Shown here piece after piece: positions 16,437 through 24,056 of a DNA stretch of 38,348 nt. Source of the DNA: Candidatus Omnitrophota bacterium (lineage in GTDB: Bacteria; Omnitrophota; Gorgyraeia; Tantalellales; Tantalellaceae). Location of the stretch: positions 1 to 38,348 of the forward strand of contig DAOVKF010000002.1 of NCBI GenBank assembly GCA_030631915.1, given 5' to 3'. The notes below the pieces were generated by a model. It was given only the letters and a program-made list of their open reading frames with translations, had not been told where the DNA came from and did no database searches. The first letter of the stretch is position 1; each line of letters begins with the position of its first letter. A program made the position numbers and the translations under genes.

Positions 16437-17636
16437 TTAATCATTTAAATCATGCAAAACGCCGGTTTTATCGGCGATATCATCATAAGAGAATATAACG
16501 ATACCGCCCGGAGAAAGTTTTTGCAGTATCCTCAGCTGTTTTTTAAGCAGCTCCGGCCTGTCATTCAGCAGGTACGCTCCCAGCCCTATATATATCCTGT
16601 CTTTGAACCCGGGGAGAAGCATGGAGCGTGAGTTCAGGTCCATAAGCGCCGGGTCGTGCGTGTAGTTCATGACCACCACATAGTCGATAAGGTCTTCCCT
16701 GAGCCAGCGCGTCCAGTCCTGAAAGCTTACCAGATACGTTCTTTCCATGGACGGAGCTATGGTGCAGGATATTTCCGAAGCAGGGGATATCTTTCCCGCG
16801 CGCGTGGATATGTCCCGGACGAGAGCGGTAACCCGATCCCTCCGCCAGCCGTCCCATTGTTTAAAATTTTCCGGGGAAGGTTTCATGTTCCGCGCGTCAA
16901 GCCCTGTTGCTGCCTGAAAATTGCGGATATTGACGTCCGCGTAGCCGTAGCTTATCCCGTGGGAGTCAAACCTGGAACCCGGCGTGAACGGGACAGCCAC
17001 GGGATACCTTACGTAATCGAGGTGAAGGCCCGCGAATCCCGGATATTTTTTCAGTATCTCTTCCGCTACGGATACGAGATATTTTCTTACGCGTTCGTCC
17101 CCGGGTTCAAGGAAGAGCTGGTTTTCGCGGATGTAATATTTATCTAACCCGTCTTTGTTACCTTTTCTCAGCGGACTCCTTCCGTGCCGGTCCTGTGTCA
17201 GGACTTCTTCGCCCAGGCCGTCCAGTATCGCGGCATTTTCGTTCTGGGCCAGGCTGAGCAGATTTATCCAGGCGTATATTTTTATGTTGTTTTTACCGGC
17301 CTGCGCGAGCAGGTATTTCAGGGGGTCGCTGTCAGCGCCGGCCGCTGCTTTTTCATATTCGGTTTTTGGAGCGATGTCCGAATCATAATAGGCCTTGCCG
17401 GCCCGGTATATCTGCAGGTAAACGTGGTCTATGCCCGCGTTCCTGCAGTTTTTGAGCATGCGGTCCGCGTTTTCCCTTGAATATAACACCTTTTCCGGCG
17501 AGAACACGCTTATCCACACGCCCCGGCGGGGAATGCCTGATGGGGTGTCCGTCCCGGCAGAGCATGAATCCCGGCATGCGAAGCAAAGACCAAAAAAAAG
17601 GAAAAGACTTATAAATACGATCTGTCTGTTTTTCAC
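16437..17636 (-). CDS. Secreted glycoside hydrolase-like protein (GHL10 / YngK-type family)
   Basis: A 399-residue exported protein of the glycosyl hydrolase-like 10 (PF02638-type) family, TIM-barrel proteins linked to cell-envelope polysaccharides. The N-terminus is KNRQIVFISLFLFFGLCFAC, a signal peptide probably with a lipoprotein cysteine, though the lipobox is weak. The mature part begins PRRGVWISVF and continues with AGIDHVYLQIYR, NIKIYAWINLLSL, FAGLHLDYVRYPV and YVVVMNYTHDP, all family-like blocks. The GTG start at 17636 was chosen because the longer frame upstream runs through a repeat-rich gap. A promoter-like TTGCCA-17-TTATAG ends seven bases before the GTG, so initiation may be leaderless. 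The enzyme substrate is unknown. Confidence 0.82.
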   Translation of the reverse strand: MKNRQIVFISLFLFFGLCFACRDSCSAGTDTPSGIPRRGVWISVFSPEKVLYSRENADRMLKNCRNAGIDHVYLQIYRAGKAYYDSDIAPKTEYEKAAAGADSDPLKYLLAQAGKNNIKIYAWINLLSLAQNENAAILDGLGEEVLTQDRHGRSPLRKGNKDGLDKYYIRENQLFLEPGDERVRKYLVSVAEEILKKYPGFAGLHLDYVRYPVAVPFTPGSRFDSHGISYGYADVNIRNFQAATGLDARNMKPSPENFKQWDGWRRDRVTALVRDISTRAGKISPASEISCTIAPSMERTYLVSFQDWTRWLREDLIDYVVVMNYTHDPALMDLNSRSMLLPGFKDRIYIGLGAYLLNDRPELLKKQLRILQKLSPGGIVIFSYDDIADKTGVLHDLND

Positions 17637-17643
17637 GCTGATA

Positions 17644-17672
17644 CTATAATATGCCGCCCCCCCGCTTGGCAA
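17644..17672 (-). promoter_or_regulatory. Candidate promoter of the GHL10-type gene
   Basis: On the minus strand TTGCCA (17667-17672) is followed after 17 bases by TTATAG (17644-17649), or after 15 by TATTAT (17646-17651). The GTG start lies 7-9 bases beyond, leaving almost no leader. Confidence 0.45.
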
Positions 17673-17683
17673 GAAAAAACTTG

Positions 17684-17714
17684 GGGGACATGCCTCAAGG
17701 GGACACACCTCAAG
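17684..17714 (+). repeat. 15-bp tandem repeat with GGGGACA core
   Basis: GGGGACATGCCTCAAG (17684-17699) is followed in register by GGGGACACACCTCAAG (17699-17714), period 15 with two mismatches. The core matches the other GGGGACA copies in the window. Confidence 0.8.
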
Positions 17715-17826
17715 TAAAAAAATGGCAGTTTTGTGTATAAAAAAGATAAACACCACGCAGACGCAAAAAGGGATTTTCATCCTGTTGGCGAGTCTTGTAA
17801 AAGATAAAAAAGTAATCAAAATTGCC

Positions 17827-17854
17827 TTGCATTTGTGTTAAAGTATGGTATACT
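17827..17854 (+). promoter_or_regulatory. Candidate promoter of the exported tagged protein
   Basis: TTGCAT (17827-17832), 16-base spacer, TATACT (17849-17854), in an AT-rich context upstream of the gene at 17992. Confidence 0.5.
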
Positions 17855-17991
17855 TGCTTATGTCAAGAGTTTTACAAAGATTTTAATGAGTTTTAAATAA
17901 TCATTCCCCAAAGGAATGGGTTAATGAGTAAATGAGTTAATTGGGGTAGATCATGAAACGATTAACAAACGAAATAAAAGAGGAAAGAAAA

Positions 17992-18627
17992 ATGAAAAAG
18001 AGTAATGTTAGTATGTTGAGGAAGATAATTATTGTGCTGGCAGTATCATGCGTGGCGATGATAGGAGCCACCCCCCTGTTCGCCGATATTTTTGGGTATC
18101 AAACACCGGGGTCTAGTGATGATTGGTCAATGTGGGCGCAGATTGGCGGTTCTGTTTTTACTATCCCCGAGGATGGCACAGCCACACAGATGTCTGCTTA
18201 TATAGGAAGCTATTCCGACAATTTAAAAATAAAAACTGCAATTTACAAGCATAGTGATTCAACTTTAGTCGCTGAGTCATTGGAAGAAAATATTAATGCT
18301 ACAGGTACGCATATCTGGCAAGATTTCACCATTTCAGCTTCTTTAACAGCGGATACAGAATATGTTTTAGTTCTTATGAGTGATGGGAACATTCCATTGA
18401 CATATAATGGCGGAGACACAGATCAGGGACATAAACAAGGGCGCAGCTATAGTGATGGATTTCCGGGCACGGCCAGTTTTAACCATAATAATAACAAATA
18501 CTCCATTTACTGCACTTATACACCTGGCGGCGGCGGCGTGCCGGAGGTGCCGGCAGGCGCGATGCCGTTCATGGGCGCGCTTTGCGGATTTGTCTATGTA
18601 ACGATCCGGGGAAGTCGGAGGAAGTAG
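17992..18627 (+). CDS. Exported protein with PEP-CTERM-like (exosortase-type) C-terminal tag
   Basis: A 211-residue protein with a signal peptide (KKSNVSMLRK, then a hydrophobic stretch, probable cleavage after ATPLFA, residue 31). A beta-rich domain at about 35-175 contains FTIPEDGTATQMSAYIG and ADTEYVLVLMSDG, resembling small jelly-roll or carbohydrate-binding-like domains; no named family is claimed. After a GGGG linker, the last 29 residues (183-211) read VPEVPAGAMP, a hydrophobic segment, then RGSRRK. That is the motif, membrane segment and basic end layout of exosortase sorting signals, but with VPEVPAG in place of VPEP. ATG 17992 has AGAGGA upstream; 17953 is a weaker alternative. Codon use is clearly more AT-rich than the neighbours, suggesting transfer or a different selective regime. 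No exosortase gene lies in the window. Confidence 0.72.
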   Translation: MKKSNVSMLRKIIIVLAVSCVAMIGATPLFADIFGYQTPGSSDDWSMWAQIGGSVFTIPEDGTATQMSAYIGSYSDNLKIKTAIYKHSDSTLVAESLEENINATGTHIWQDFTISASLTADTEYVLVLMSDGNIPLTYNGGDTDQGHKQGRSYSDGFPGTASFNHNNNKYSIYCTYTPGGGGVPEVPAGAMPFMGALCGFVYVTIRGSRRK

Positions 18628-18684
18628 CTCTTAGCTCATAGCATTGTAGGATTCTGGATATGCTGTTTAGGATTTTATAAAAAC

Positions 18685-18710
18685 GGGGACAACAGTCCCC
18701 ATTTTTTTTT
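18685..18710 (+). terminator. Rho-independent terminator
   Basis: GGGGAC (18685-18690), AACA loop, GTCCCC (18695-18700), then A and nine Ts (18702-18710), with an A run before the stem. It ends the tagged-protein transcript. The stem is built from the same GGGGACA core seen elsewhere. Confidence 0.85.
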
Positions 18711-18734
18711 ATGCCTTCCCAGCTTAGCAAATTC

Positions 18735-18764
18735 TTGATTTATGGTCCGCATGGAGTGTATAAT
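18735..18764 (+). promoter_or_regulatory. Promoter of thyX
   Basis: TTGATT (18735-18740), 18-base spacer, consensus TATAAT (18759-18764), 20 bases before the thyX start. Confidence 0.65.
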
Positions 18765-18784
18765 ACGGGCATGAGGAGAGAAAA

Positions 18785-19525
18785 ATGCCGGAAGCCGGAT
18801 TAGAAGTAAGATTGATAGATAAGACAGAGAATCCCGTTGCCGTGATATACGCGGCCTGCCGCCAGTGCTATTCCTCGATGTTCGCCGGTGATATATACAA
18901 AGATGCGCTTGCCTCGGAAGACATGGAAAAAGCGGGGGATTTTATACGCAAGGTGGTAAGGAGCGGTCATGAGAGCCCCCTTGAACACGTAAAATTCACG
19001 TTCGCGATCAAAGGGGTATCACGTGCGCTGACGCATCAACTCGTCCGTCACAGGCTGGCCTCCTATTCCCAGCAGAGCCAGAGGTACGTTAAGGAGTCGG
19101 ATCTTTCGTATATTATCCCTCCGTCGTTTAAAAAGGACGAAAAATTAAGAGCAAAGTTTCTCGCGGCAATGGAAACGATACAGAAAAGCTATAACGAGCT
19201 CACCGGACTGTTGAAAGAAAAAGGCGTGGAAGGGGAAAAGGCCAACCAGGATGCCAGGTTCGTGCTGCCGCAGGCCGCGGAGACAAAGATCGTGGTCACT
19301 ATGAACTGCCGCGAACTGAGACATTTCTTTCACCACAGATGCTGCACGAGAGCCCAGTGGGAGATACGCGCGCTGGCCGACCGCATGCTGGAGATATGCA
19401 GAGAGGAGATACCCGAAGTATTTTCCACCTCCGGCGCGAAATGCGTGGAACTGGGTTATTGCCCTGAAGGCCGGAAGTTTTCCTGCGGGAGATATCCGCT
19501 CAGGTCAGACGTCATAAGATCGTAA
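18785..19525 (+). CDS. thyX: FAD-dependent thymidylate synthase
   Basis: Makes dTMP from dUMP using methylene-tetrahydrofolate and reduced FAD; unrelated to ThyA. The 246-residue protein carries the full ThyX motif RHRxxSxxxxSxR as RHRLASYSQQSQR (88-100). The preceding SPLEHVKFTFAIKG block and the later VVTMNCRELRHFFHHRCCTRAQWEIR block are also family-typical. GAGGAG lies about seven bases before the ATG, and a TTGATT/TATAAT promoter sits just upstream. The gene stands alone. Its one-carbon donor links it to the glycine cleavage operon, and because ThyX releases tetrahydrofolate it spares dihydrofolate reductase, a feature common in slow-growing or anaerobic bacteria. Confidence 0.96.
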   Translation: MPEAGLEVRLIDKTENPVAVIYAACRQCYSSMFAGDIYKDALASEDMEKAGDFIRKVVRSGHESPLEHVKFTFAIKGVSRALTHQLVRHRLASYSQQSQRYVKESDLSYIIPPSFKKDEKLRAKFLAAMETIQKSYNELTGLLKEKGVEGEKANQDARFVLPQAAETKIVVTMNCRELRHFFHHRCCTRAQWEIRALADRMLEICREEIPEVFSTSGAKCVELGYCPEGRKFSCGRYPLRSDVIRS

Positions 19526-19548
19526 ATCGTAAGGCGTGATCGGGGGGG

Positions 19549-20070
19549 CTATTTTTTGTCGTAATTGATCAGGGTTTTCGGGTTGTATTGCCCGATCTGT
19601 TCGGTGTAATTCAGGAAAGACAATCCGATCACGGAGAATATACCCGCTACTTCCGCTCCCTGTTTTTCGACCATTGTTGCCACGGCTTTAAGCGTTCCGC
19701 CTGTCGCTATCAGGTCATCCACAATGAGCCACTTTTTTCCCGGCGCGAGGTCTGACTTGTGTATCTCAAGGGTGGCTTCGCCGTATTCCAGGGAATAACT
19801 CTGTTTGACGGTTTCCCCGGGTAGTTTCCCTTGTTTTCTGGCCAGGACAAGCGGAAGCGCTCTTCTAAGGGCAAAAGGCGCGCCGACTATGAACCCCCGG
19901 CTTTCAATGGCGATCACGCCGTTTATTTCAGCGTTTTTATAGAGATCGTCCATCCGGTCCAGTACGTATCGGAAGGCTTGGGGGCTGGTGAATATGCTGG
20001 TCACGTCGTAGAACAGAATGCCCGGTTTGGGAAAATCCGGAACCTTGCGGATCGCTTTATCCAGGTCCAT
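19549..20070 (-). CDS. apt: Adenine phosphoribosyltransferase
   Basis: Purine salvage enzyme converting adenine and PRPP to AMP and pyrophosphate. The 173-residue length is typical. It starts with IRKVPDFPKPGILFYDVTSI, the family signature, has ESRGFIVGAPFA near 56, and the PRPP-binding loop VDDLIATGGT at 117-126. The ATG has AGGAG eight bases upstream. It follows hppA on the same strand after an 81-base gap containing an 8-bp inverted repeat. The pairing is functionally sensible because APT releases PPi and the membrane pyrophosphatase uses it. Confidence 0.95.
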   Translation of the reverse strand: MDLDKAIRKVPDFPKPGILFYDVTSIFTSPQAFRYVLDRMDDLYKNAEINGVIAIESRGFIVGAPFALRRALPLVLARKQGKLPGETVKQSYSLEYGEATLEIHKSDLAPGKKWLIVDDLIATGGTLKAVATMVEKQGAEVAGIFSVIGLSFLNYTEQIGQYNPKTLINYDKK

Positions 20071-20086
20071 CGTTCATCTCCTGTTC

Positions 20087-20124
20087 AGACACGGATCAAA
20101 CGGATTTCAGGGAACCCCGTGTCT
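20087..20124 (-). repeat. Inverted repeat in the hppA-apt gap
   Basis: AGACACGG (20087-20094) and CCGTGTCT (20117-20124) form a perfect 8-bp stem with a 22-base loop, just upstream of the apt Shine-Dalgarno. There is no T run on the minus strand, so it may be a processing or regulatory hairpin rather than a classical terminator. On the plus strand it is followed by TTATGTTTAAATTTT. Confidence 0.5.
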
Positions 20125-20151
20125 TTATGTTTAAATTTTCCACGGCCGCAT

Positions 20152-22128
20152 TCAGAATAGACTGATCAGCCGCTCATGCAACACAACGAATAATGCCCCG
20201 AATACCAGGGAAACCATGCCCATGAGCTTTATAAGGATGTTCATGGCCGGGCCTGCCGTGTCCTTGAAAGGATCGCCGACAGTGTCTCCGACGATGGCTG
20301 CCGCGTGGACATCCGTGCCTTTACCACCGAGATTTCCCTCTTCGATCCATTTCTTGGCGTTGTCCCACGCGCCGCCTCCGTTTGACATCATAATGCCCAG
20401 AAGGACGCCGCTGACGGTGGCGCCGGCAAGAAAGCCTCCCAGGGCTTCGACGCCGAGAAGGATACCAACCAATACCGGGCTTATGATCGCGACAAGGCCG
20501 GGCAGCACCATTTCCTTGAGCGCGCTTTTTGTCACTATGTCAATGCAGGTGTGGGTGTCCGGTTTCGCGGCGCCTTCCATAAGACCTTTTATCTCGCGGA
20601 ACTGCCGGCGTATTTCCTGGACAAGTTTATTAGCCGCTCTGCCGACCGCCTTCATGGTCATGGAAGCCATGGAGAAGGGGATGAGCGCGCCTATGAACAG
20701 CCCGACTATGGAGACGGGTCTTACAAGGTCAATCTTTGTCAGGCCTGTCACTTTTTGGAACGCCGCGAAGAGCGCCAGCGCCGTGAGAGCGGCCGAACCG
20801 ATCGCGAACCCCTTGCCGATAGCGGCTGTCGTGTTCCCCAGCGAATCGAGCTTATCCGTTATGCCGCGCACGCTTTTATCCAGCCCGCTCATTTCAGCGA
20901 TCCCGCCGGCGTTATCCGCTATGGGCCCGTAGGAGTCGGTTGACATGACTATGCCGATGGTGGAGAGCATGCCGACGGCCGCGAGGCCTATACCGTAGAG
21001 GCCTCCGAACTTATAGGCGATCAGTGTCGCGCCGCATATGGTCAGGACGGGTAATATGGTGCTTTCAAAGGCGATGGACAACCCCGTGACGATCGTGGTA
21101 GCCGGGCCGGTCCTGGCGCTTTCAGCGATGTCCCTGATCGGTTTGCCGGATGTAAAATATTCGCTTTCCACGCCTATAAGTATCCCGGCGCCCAGACCCG
21201 CCAGAATGGACCAGAACAGGGTGGTTTCACCGAACATCCTTTGAGCGGCGAAATATGCTCCGGCGAGGAACAGGACAGCGGAGATAAGGGTCGAATTTCT
21301 TAAAGCTGTCTGCGGGGCAAGCCTTTTTAAGAACCCCATGGACATAACACCCAGCATCGATGCCACAAGCCCTATAGTTATGAGAAATACCGGAAAGGTC
21401 AGATAGTTCAGTGGATTGGCCATTGTGGCACCTATGGCCATGGTCGCTATGACAGATCCGACATATGATTCGAACAGGTCAGCTCCCATTCCGGCGGTAT
21501 CGCCCACGTTGTCGCCGACATTGTCCGCTATTACACCGGGGTTGCGCGGGTCGTCTTCCGGGATACGGGCTTCTATTTTACCGACCAGGTCGGCTCCCAT
21601 GTCCGCGGCCTTTGTGTATATCCCCCCGCCGACACGGGCGAAAAGCGCTACAGAACTTGCGCCGAGCGCAAAACCCGTAATGATCGAGATGTCTCCCACG
21701 GCCATATAGCATATGCTGATCCCAGTCACACCGAGGGCCGCGACGGTTATGCCCATTACAGAGCCGCCGCGGAAAGCGATCCCGAGCGCTTCGCTGATAC
21801 CCGAAGACCTGGCTCCCTCACAGGTTCTCGCGTTGCAGCGGGTAGCCGCGTTCATGCCGATGAAACCGGCCAGCATCGAGCAGGACGCGCCCGTGACGTA
21901 CGCGATACCCGTATGCAGAGAAAGAAACCTGGAAATGACCGCGAACATAACGGCGGCAAAAACCGCGATTATACGATATTCCAGTGACAGGAAGGACATT
22001 GCCCCTTCGTGGATCTCGTGAGAAATATCGCGCATCCTGTCAGTGCCTTCCGGCTTTTTTAAGATCATAAAAAACGTGCCTATGGCAAACAGAATACCGA
22101 TCAGACCTGTAACAAATGATATAACCAT
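20152..22128 (-). CDS. hppA: Membrane-bound ion-translocating pyrophosphatase (K+-dependent type; H+ or Na+ pump)
   Basis: Integral-membrane pyrophosphatase coupling PPi hydrolysis to ion export, 658 residues with about 16 membrane segments. It contains the substrate motif DDPRNPGVIADNVGDNVGD and the GNTTAAIGKGFAIGS block, where Ala in the AAIGK position marks the K+-dependent subfamily (Lys in K+-independent enzymes). The glutamate in DLFESYVG lies where Na+-pumping members have their gate glutamate, so a Na+ pump is possible. ATG 22128 has GGAGGGG upstream, and the protein then begins with a membrane helix; the longer frame is rejected. It probably forms an operon with apt. Energy saving from PPi fits a fermentative life. 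Confidence 0.95.
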   Translation of the reverse strand: MVISFVTGLIGILFAIGTFFMILKKPEGTDRMRDISHEIHEGAMSFLSLEYRIIAVFAAVMFAVISRFLSLHTGIAYVTGASCSMLAGFIGMNAATRCNARTCEGARSSGISEALGIAFRGGSVMGITVAALGVTGISICYMAVGDISIITGFALGASSVALFARVGGGIYTKAADMGADLVGKIEARIPEDDPRNPGVIADNVGDNVGDTAGMGADLFESYVGSVIATMAIGATMANPLNYLTFPVFLITIGLVASMLGVMSMGFLKRLAPQTALRNSTLISAVLFLAGAYFAAQRMFGETTLFWSILAGLGAGILIGVESEYFTSGKPIRDIAESARTGPATTIVTGLSIAFESTILPVLTICGATLIAYKFGGLYGIGLAAVGMLSTIGIVMSTDSYGPIADNAGGIAEMSGLDKSVRGITDKLDSLGNTTAAIGKGFAIGSAALTALALFAAFQKVTGLTKIDLVRPVSIVGLFIGALIPFSMASMTMKAVGRAANKLVQEIRRQFREIKGLMEGAAKPDTHTCIDIVTKSALKEMVLPGLVAIISPVLVGILLGVEALGGFLAGATVSGVLLGIMMSNGGGAWDNAKKWIEEGNLGGKGTDVHAAAIVGDTVGDPFKDTAGPAMNILIKLMGMVSLVFGALFVVLHERLISLF

Positions 22129-22174
22129 ACTCCCCTCCGATAAGTGACCCGGATCCGTGATAACGAAAAAAACC

Positions 22175-22186
22175 GGGGACACAATA
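22175..22186 (+). repeat. GGGGACACAATA intergenic repeat motif, copy
   Basis: GGGGACACAATA at 22175-22186, in the 96-base gap between the sensor kinase stop and the hppA start. It is identical over 12 bases to the copy at 12431. Confidence 0.6.
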
Positions 22187-22224
22187 CCATATCAGGCCCT
22201 GTTTTGCAATTAAAAAGTTTTAAA

Positions 22225-23847
22225 CTATGGTTCTACGGGTTTGGGCGGTTTCTTGATGAATTTTGCGGAGGGCAGTGTCAGAACAAAGCACGTTCCTTTT
22301 TTGCTGGTCTTTTCCAGGCGCAGCATCCCCCGGTTAGCTTCCGCGATCGATTTAGAAATGGACAGGCCGAGCCCGGTACCCGATATTTTGGTGCTGTAAA
22401 AAAGATCGAAGATACTTTTTTTTGCGGCATCCATGATACCCGGGCCGGTGTCGCAGATCCGGGCATTCACCTTATGGCTGTGATCGGATAAGAACAGCGT
22501 TATGACGAGTGAGCCGGTATCGTACATGGCCTGCACCGCGTTCAGGATCAGGTTCCGCAGTATACTGTAGAGCTGGTGGAAGTCCATATAGACCAGGAGC
22601 GGGACGCTTCTGTCCCTGACGACCTTGACCTCGATACCTTCTGGTATTTCCAGGTCTTTAAGCACTTCATCCAGGCATTCCTGTGCGGATATCTCCGAAG
22701 GCGCTTCTATCCTGACGCGGGAATAACTGAGGATGCTTTTCAGTATATTGCTTGTGAGCTTGATCTTGTCATCAAGCATATCGAGCCTTTTGAGGAACAG
22801 CTTGCTGTCAGCGGAGCTTTCATTGCGGAGAAGATATATTGAATTTTTCATGGTACCCAGCGGGTTCTGCAGCTCATGCGCTATCTGGCCGGCCATGATC
22901 CCCAGTACCGCGAGCTTTTCCTTTTCTATTATCTTGGAGCTCATGCGCTGTATTTGCTGCGTTTTCAATTTTATGGTGGCTTTCAGCGAGACCACCCATA
23001 GTAAAATAAGCAGCGCCAGCAGGACGCCGGTTATTTTAGCGGTCATCGCAAAGACGGTTTGCCAGCGAAAGGGCTTTATGAGGTAAGTGCCGAACCATCT
23101 TCTATTCAACCGCTGCAAAGCTCTGTTCTCTTCCAGGATCCTCAGGCCGAGGTTGATGTCGTTCAACAGCGCATGCTCGCCTTTTTTGACGGATAACGAG
23201 TACTGGTAGATAAGGTCGGCGATCGGGGCGATGATCCTCAGGTTGCGAAGATCGTCCCGCTGTATGTAGTAGAGAGCGGCATTTTTCTCGGCAATAACCG
23301 CCGTTATTTCCCGGTTCTGCAGCTTGTGCAGGGCGTCGAGCATTGTGTCTGTTTTGATCAGCGTTATCCGCGGATTTTTCTCGAACCTGTCCAGGACATA
23401 GCTCCCGGCATAGATCCCGACGGCCGTGCCTTCCAGGGATTTGATCGAGTCAACGTGACCGGTTTTTTCTTCCACAAAAATAGCGTATTCGACCTCGCAG
23501 ATCGGGTTCGAAAAATCCATGTATTTTTCCCATTTTCTGCTGACCTGGGCACCGATCAATCCGTCGACCTTTCCGGCCTTGATCGCTTCCAGGCATTTTT
23601 CCCAGGGCATCAGTTTTATCGATATATTTTTCTTTATGACCGGCGCCAGGACCCTTATCAGGTCGATCGAATAACCTTGAGGTATACCTCTGGATTCAAA
23701 TGAATAAGGGGCGTAGTCGATATCACCGGCAAATATAAGAGAAATTTCGCCGGAAGCCCTGTTCGAGACAAGGATAAAGCACGCGAGGATCACAGAGAAA
23801 AATGTGAGGGTCGCGAGACAGATCGTTCTGGTATTGTTCAGCTTCAT
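22225..23847 (-). CDS. Sensor histidine kinase with periplasmic solute-binding (SBP_bac_3-type) sensor domain
   Basis: A 540-residue membrane kinase. Helix 1 is at about 9-28. A periplasmic solute-binding domain of the amino-acid type spans about 35-255 (YAPYSFESRGIPQGYSIDL, GLIGAQVSRKW, AVGIYAGSY). Helix 2 is at about 266-287. A short coiled coil follows, then HisKA with the phosphorylated His324 in AHELQNPLG and an HATPase domain with N box NAVQAM, G1 DTGPG and G2 GTGLGLS. Such proteins sense small ligands such as amino acids directly. ATG 23847 was chosen since the frame further upstream crosses a repeat element and lacks a signal. A TATAAT lies 19 bases upstream. No response regulator is adjacent; the nearest receiver is at 37830, too far to assume pairing. 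Confidence 0.88.
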   Translation of the reverse strand: MKLNNTRTICLATLTFFSVILACFILVSNRASGEISLIFAGDIDYAPYSFESRGIPQGYSIDLIRVLAPVIKKNISIKLMPWEKCLEAIKAGKVDGLIGAQVSRKWEKYMDFSNPICEVEYAIFVEEKTGHVDSIKSLEGTAVGIYAGSYVLDRFEKNPRITLIKTDTMLDALHKLQNREITAVIAEKNAALYYIQRDDLRNLRIIAPIADLIYQYSLSVKKGEHALLNDINLGLRILEENRALQRLNRRWFGTYLIKPFRWQTVFAMTAKITGVLLALLILLWVVSLKATIKLKTQQIQRMSSKIIEKEKLAVLGIMAGQIAHELQNPLGTMKNSIYLLRNESSADSKLFLKRLDMLDDKIKLTSNILKSILSYSRVRIEAPSEISAQECLDEVLKDLEIPEGIEVKVVRDRSVPLLVYMDFHQLYSILRNLILNAVQAMYDTGSLVITLFLSDHSHKVNARICDTGPGIMDAAKKSIFDLFYSTKISGTGLGLSISKSIAEANRGMLRLEKTSKKGTCFVLTLPSAKFIKKPPKPVEP

Positions 23848-23866
23848 GATTCGATCAGGATACAGT

Positions 23867-23895
23867 ATTATAACCGACAGCGATAATAGTATACA
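23867..23895 (-). promoter_or_regulatory. Candidate promoter of the sensor kinase
   Basis: On the minus strand TATAAT (23867-23872) with a poor -35 (TGTATA, 23890-23895) at 17 bases. The start codon is 19 bases beyond the -10 box and lacks a clear Shine-Dalgarno. Confidence 0.35.
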
Positions 23896-23941
23896 CTGCA
23901 AACCCGGCAGGTTCAATATCCGGACATGTTTTTTGCGAGAG

Positions 23942-24002
23942 CCCTGCGAAAGAGTAACCGTTCCCCGGCCGGCCGTTCCTCGGCCGGCTTGCGCTCGCAG
24001 GG
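23942..24002. repeat. GC-rich composite hairpin element with 15-bp tandem repeat
   Basis: Outer arms CCCTGCGA (23942-23949) and TCGCAGGG (23995-24002) are perfect inverted repeats. Inside are two tandem 15-mers, CGTTCCCCGGCCGGC (23959-23973) and CGTTCCTCGGCCGGC (23974-23988), differing at one base. Together they form a GCCGGCC/GGCCGGC stem with a 7-base loop. It sits between divergent genes. Confidence 0.8.
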
Positions 24003-24056
24003 TCAAAATGTTACAATATGGCATCACTGCATCGGGTAACAAAAGGACCAACGGAT

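Larger units (their letters stand above)
17637..17991. other. 355-base intergenic region
   Basis: From left to right: the promoter of the minus-strand GHL10 gene, the 15-bp tandem repeat at 17684-17714, an A-rich stretch with no recognisable gene, a plus-strand promoter at 17827-17854, a small hairpin (CATTCC 17902-17907 with GGAATG 17913-17918), and three AATGAGT copies (17885, 17923, 17931) before the exported-protein gene. If the promoter is right, the mRNA has a 5' leader of about 130 bases. I see no known riboswitch in it. Confidence 0.6.

Noticed and set aside
20216..20932. Plus-strand open frame inside hppA
   Set aside because: The membrane protein's strong codon bias leaves the opposite strand open; composition is not protein-like.
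23942..24002. GC-rich stem as a rho-independent terminator
   Set aside because: It lies between divergent promoters and has no T run, so terminator function is unlikely.
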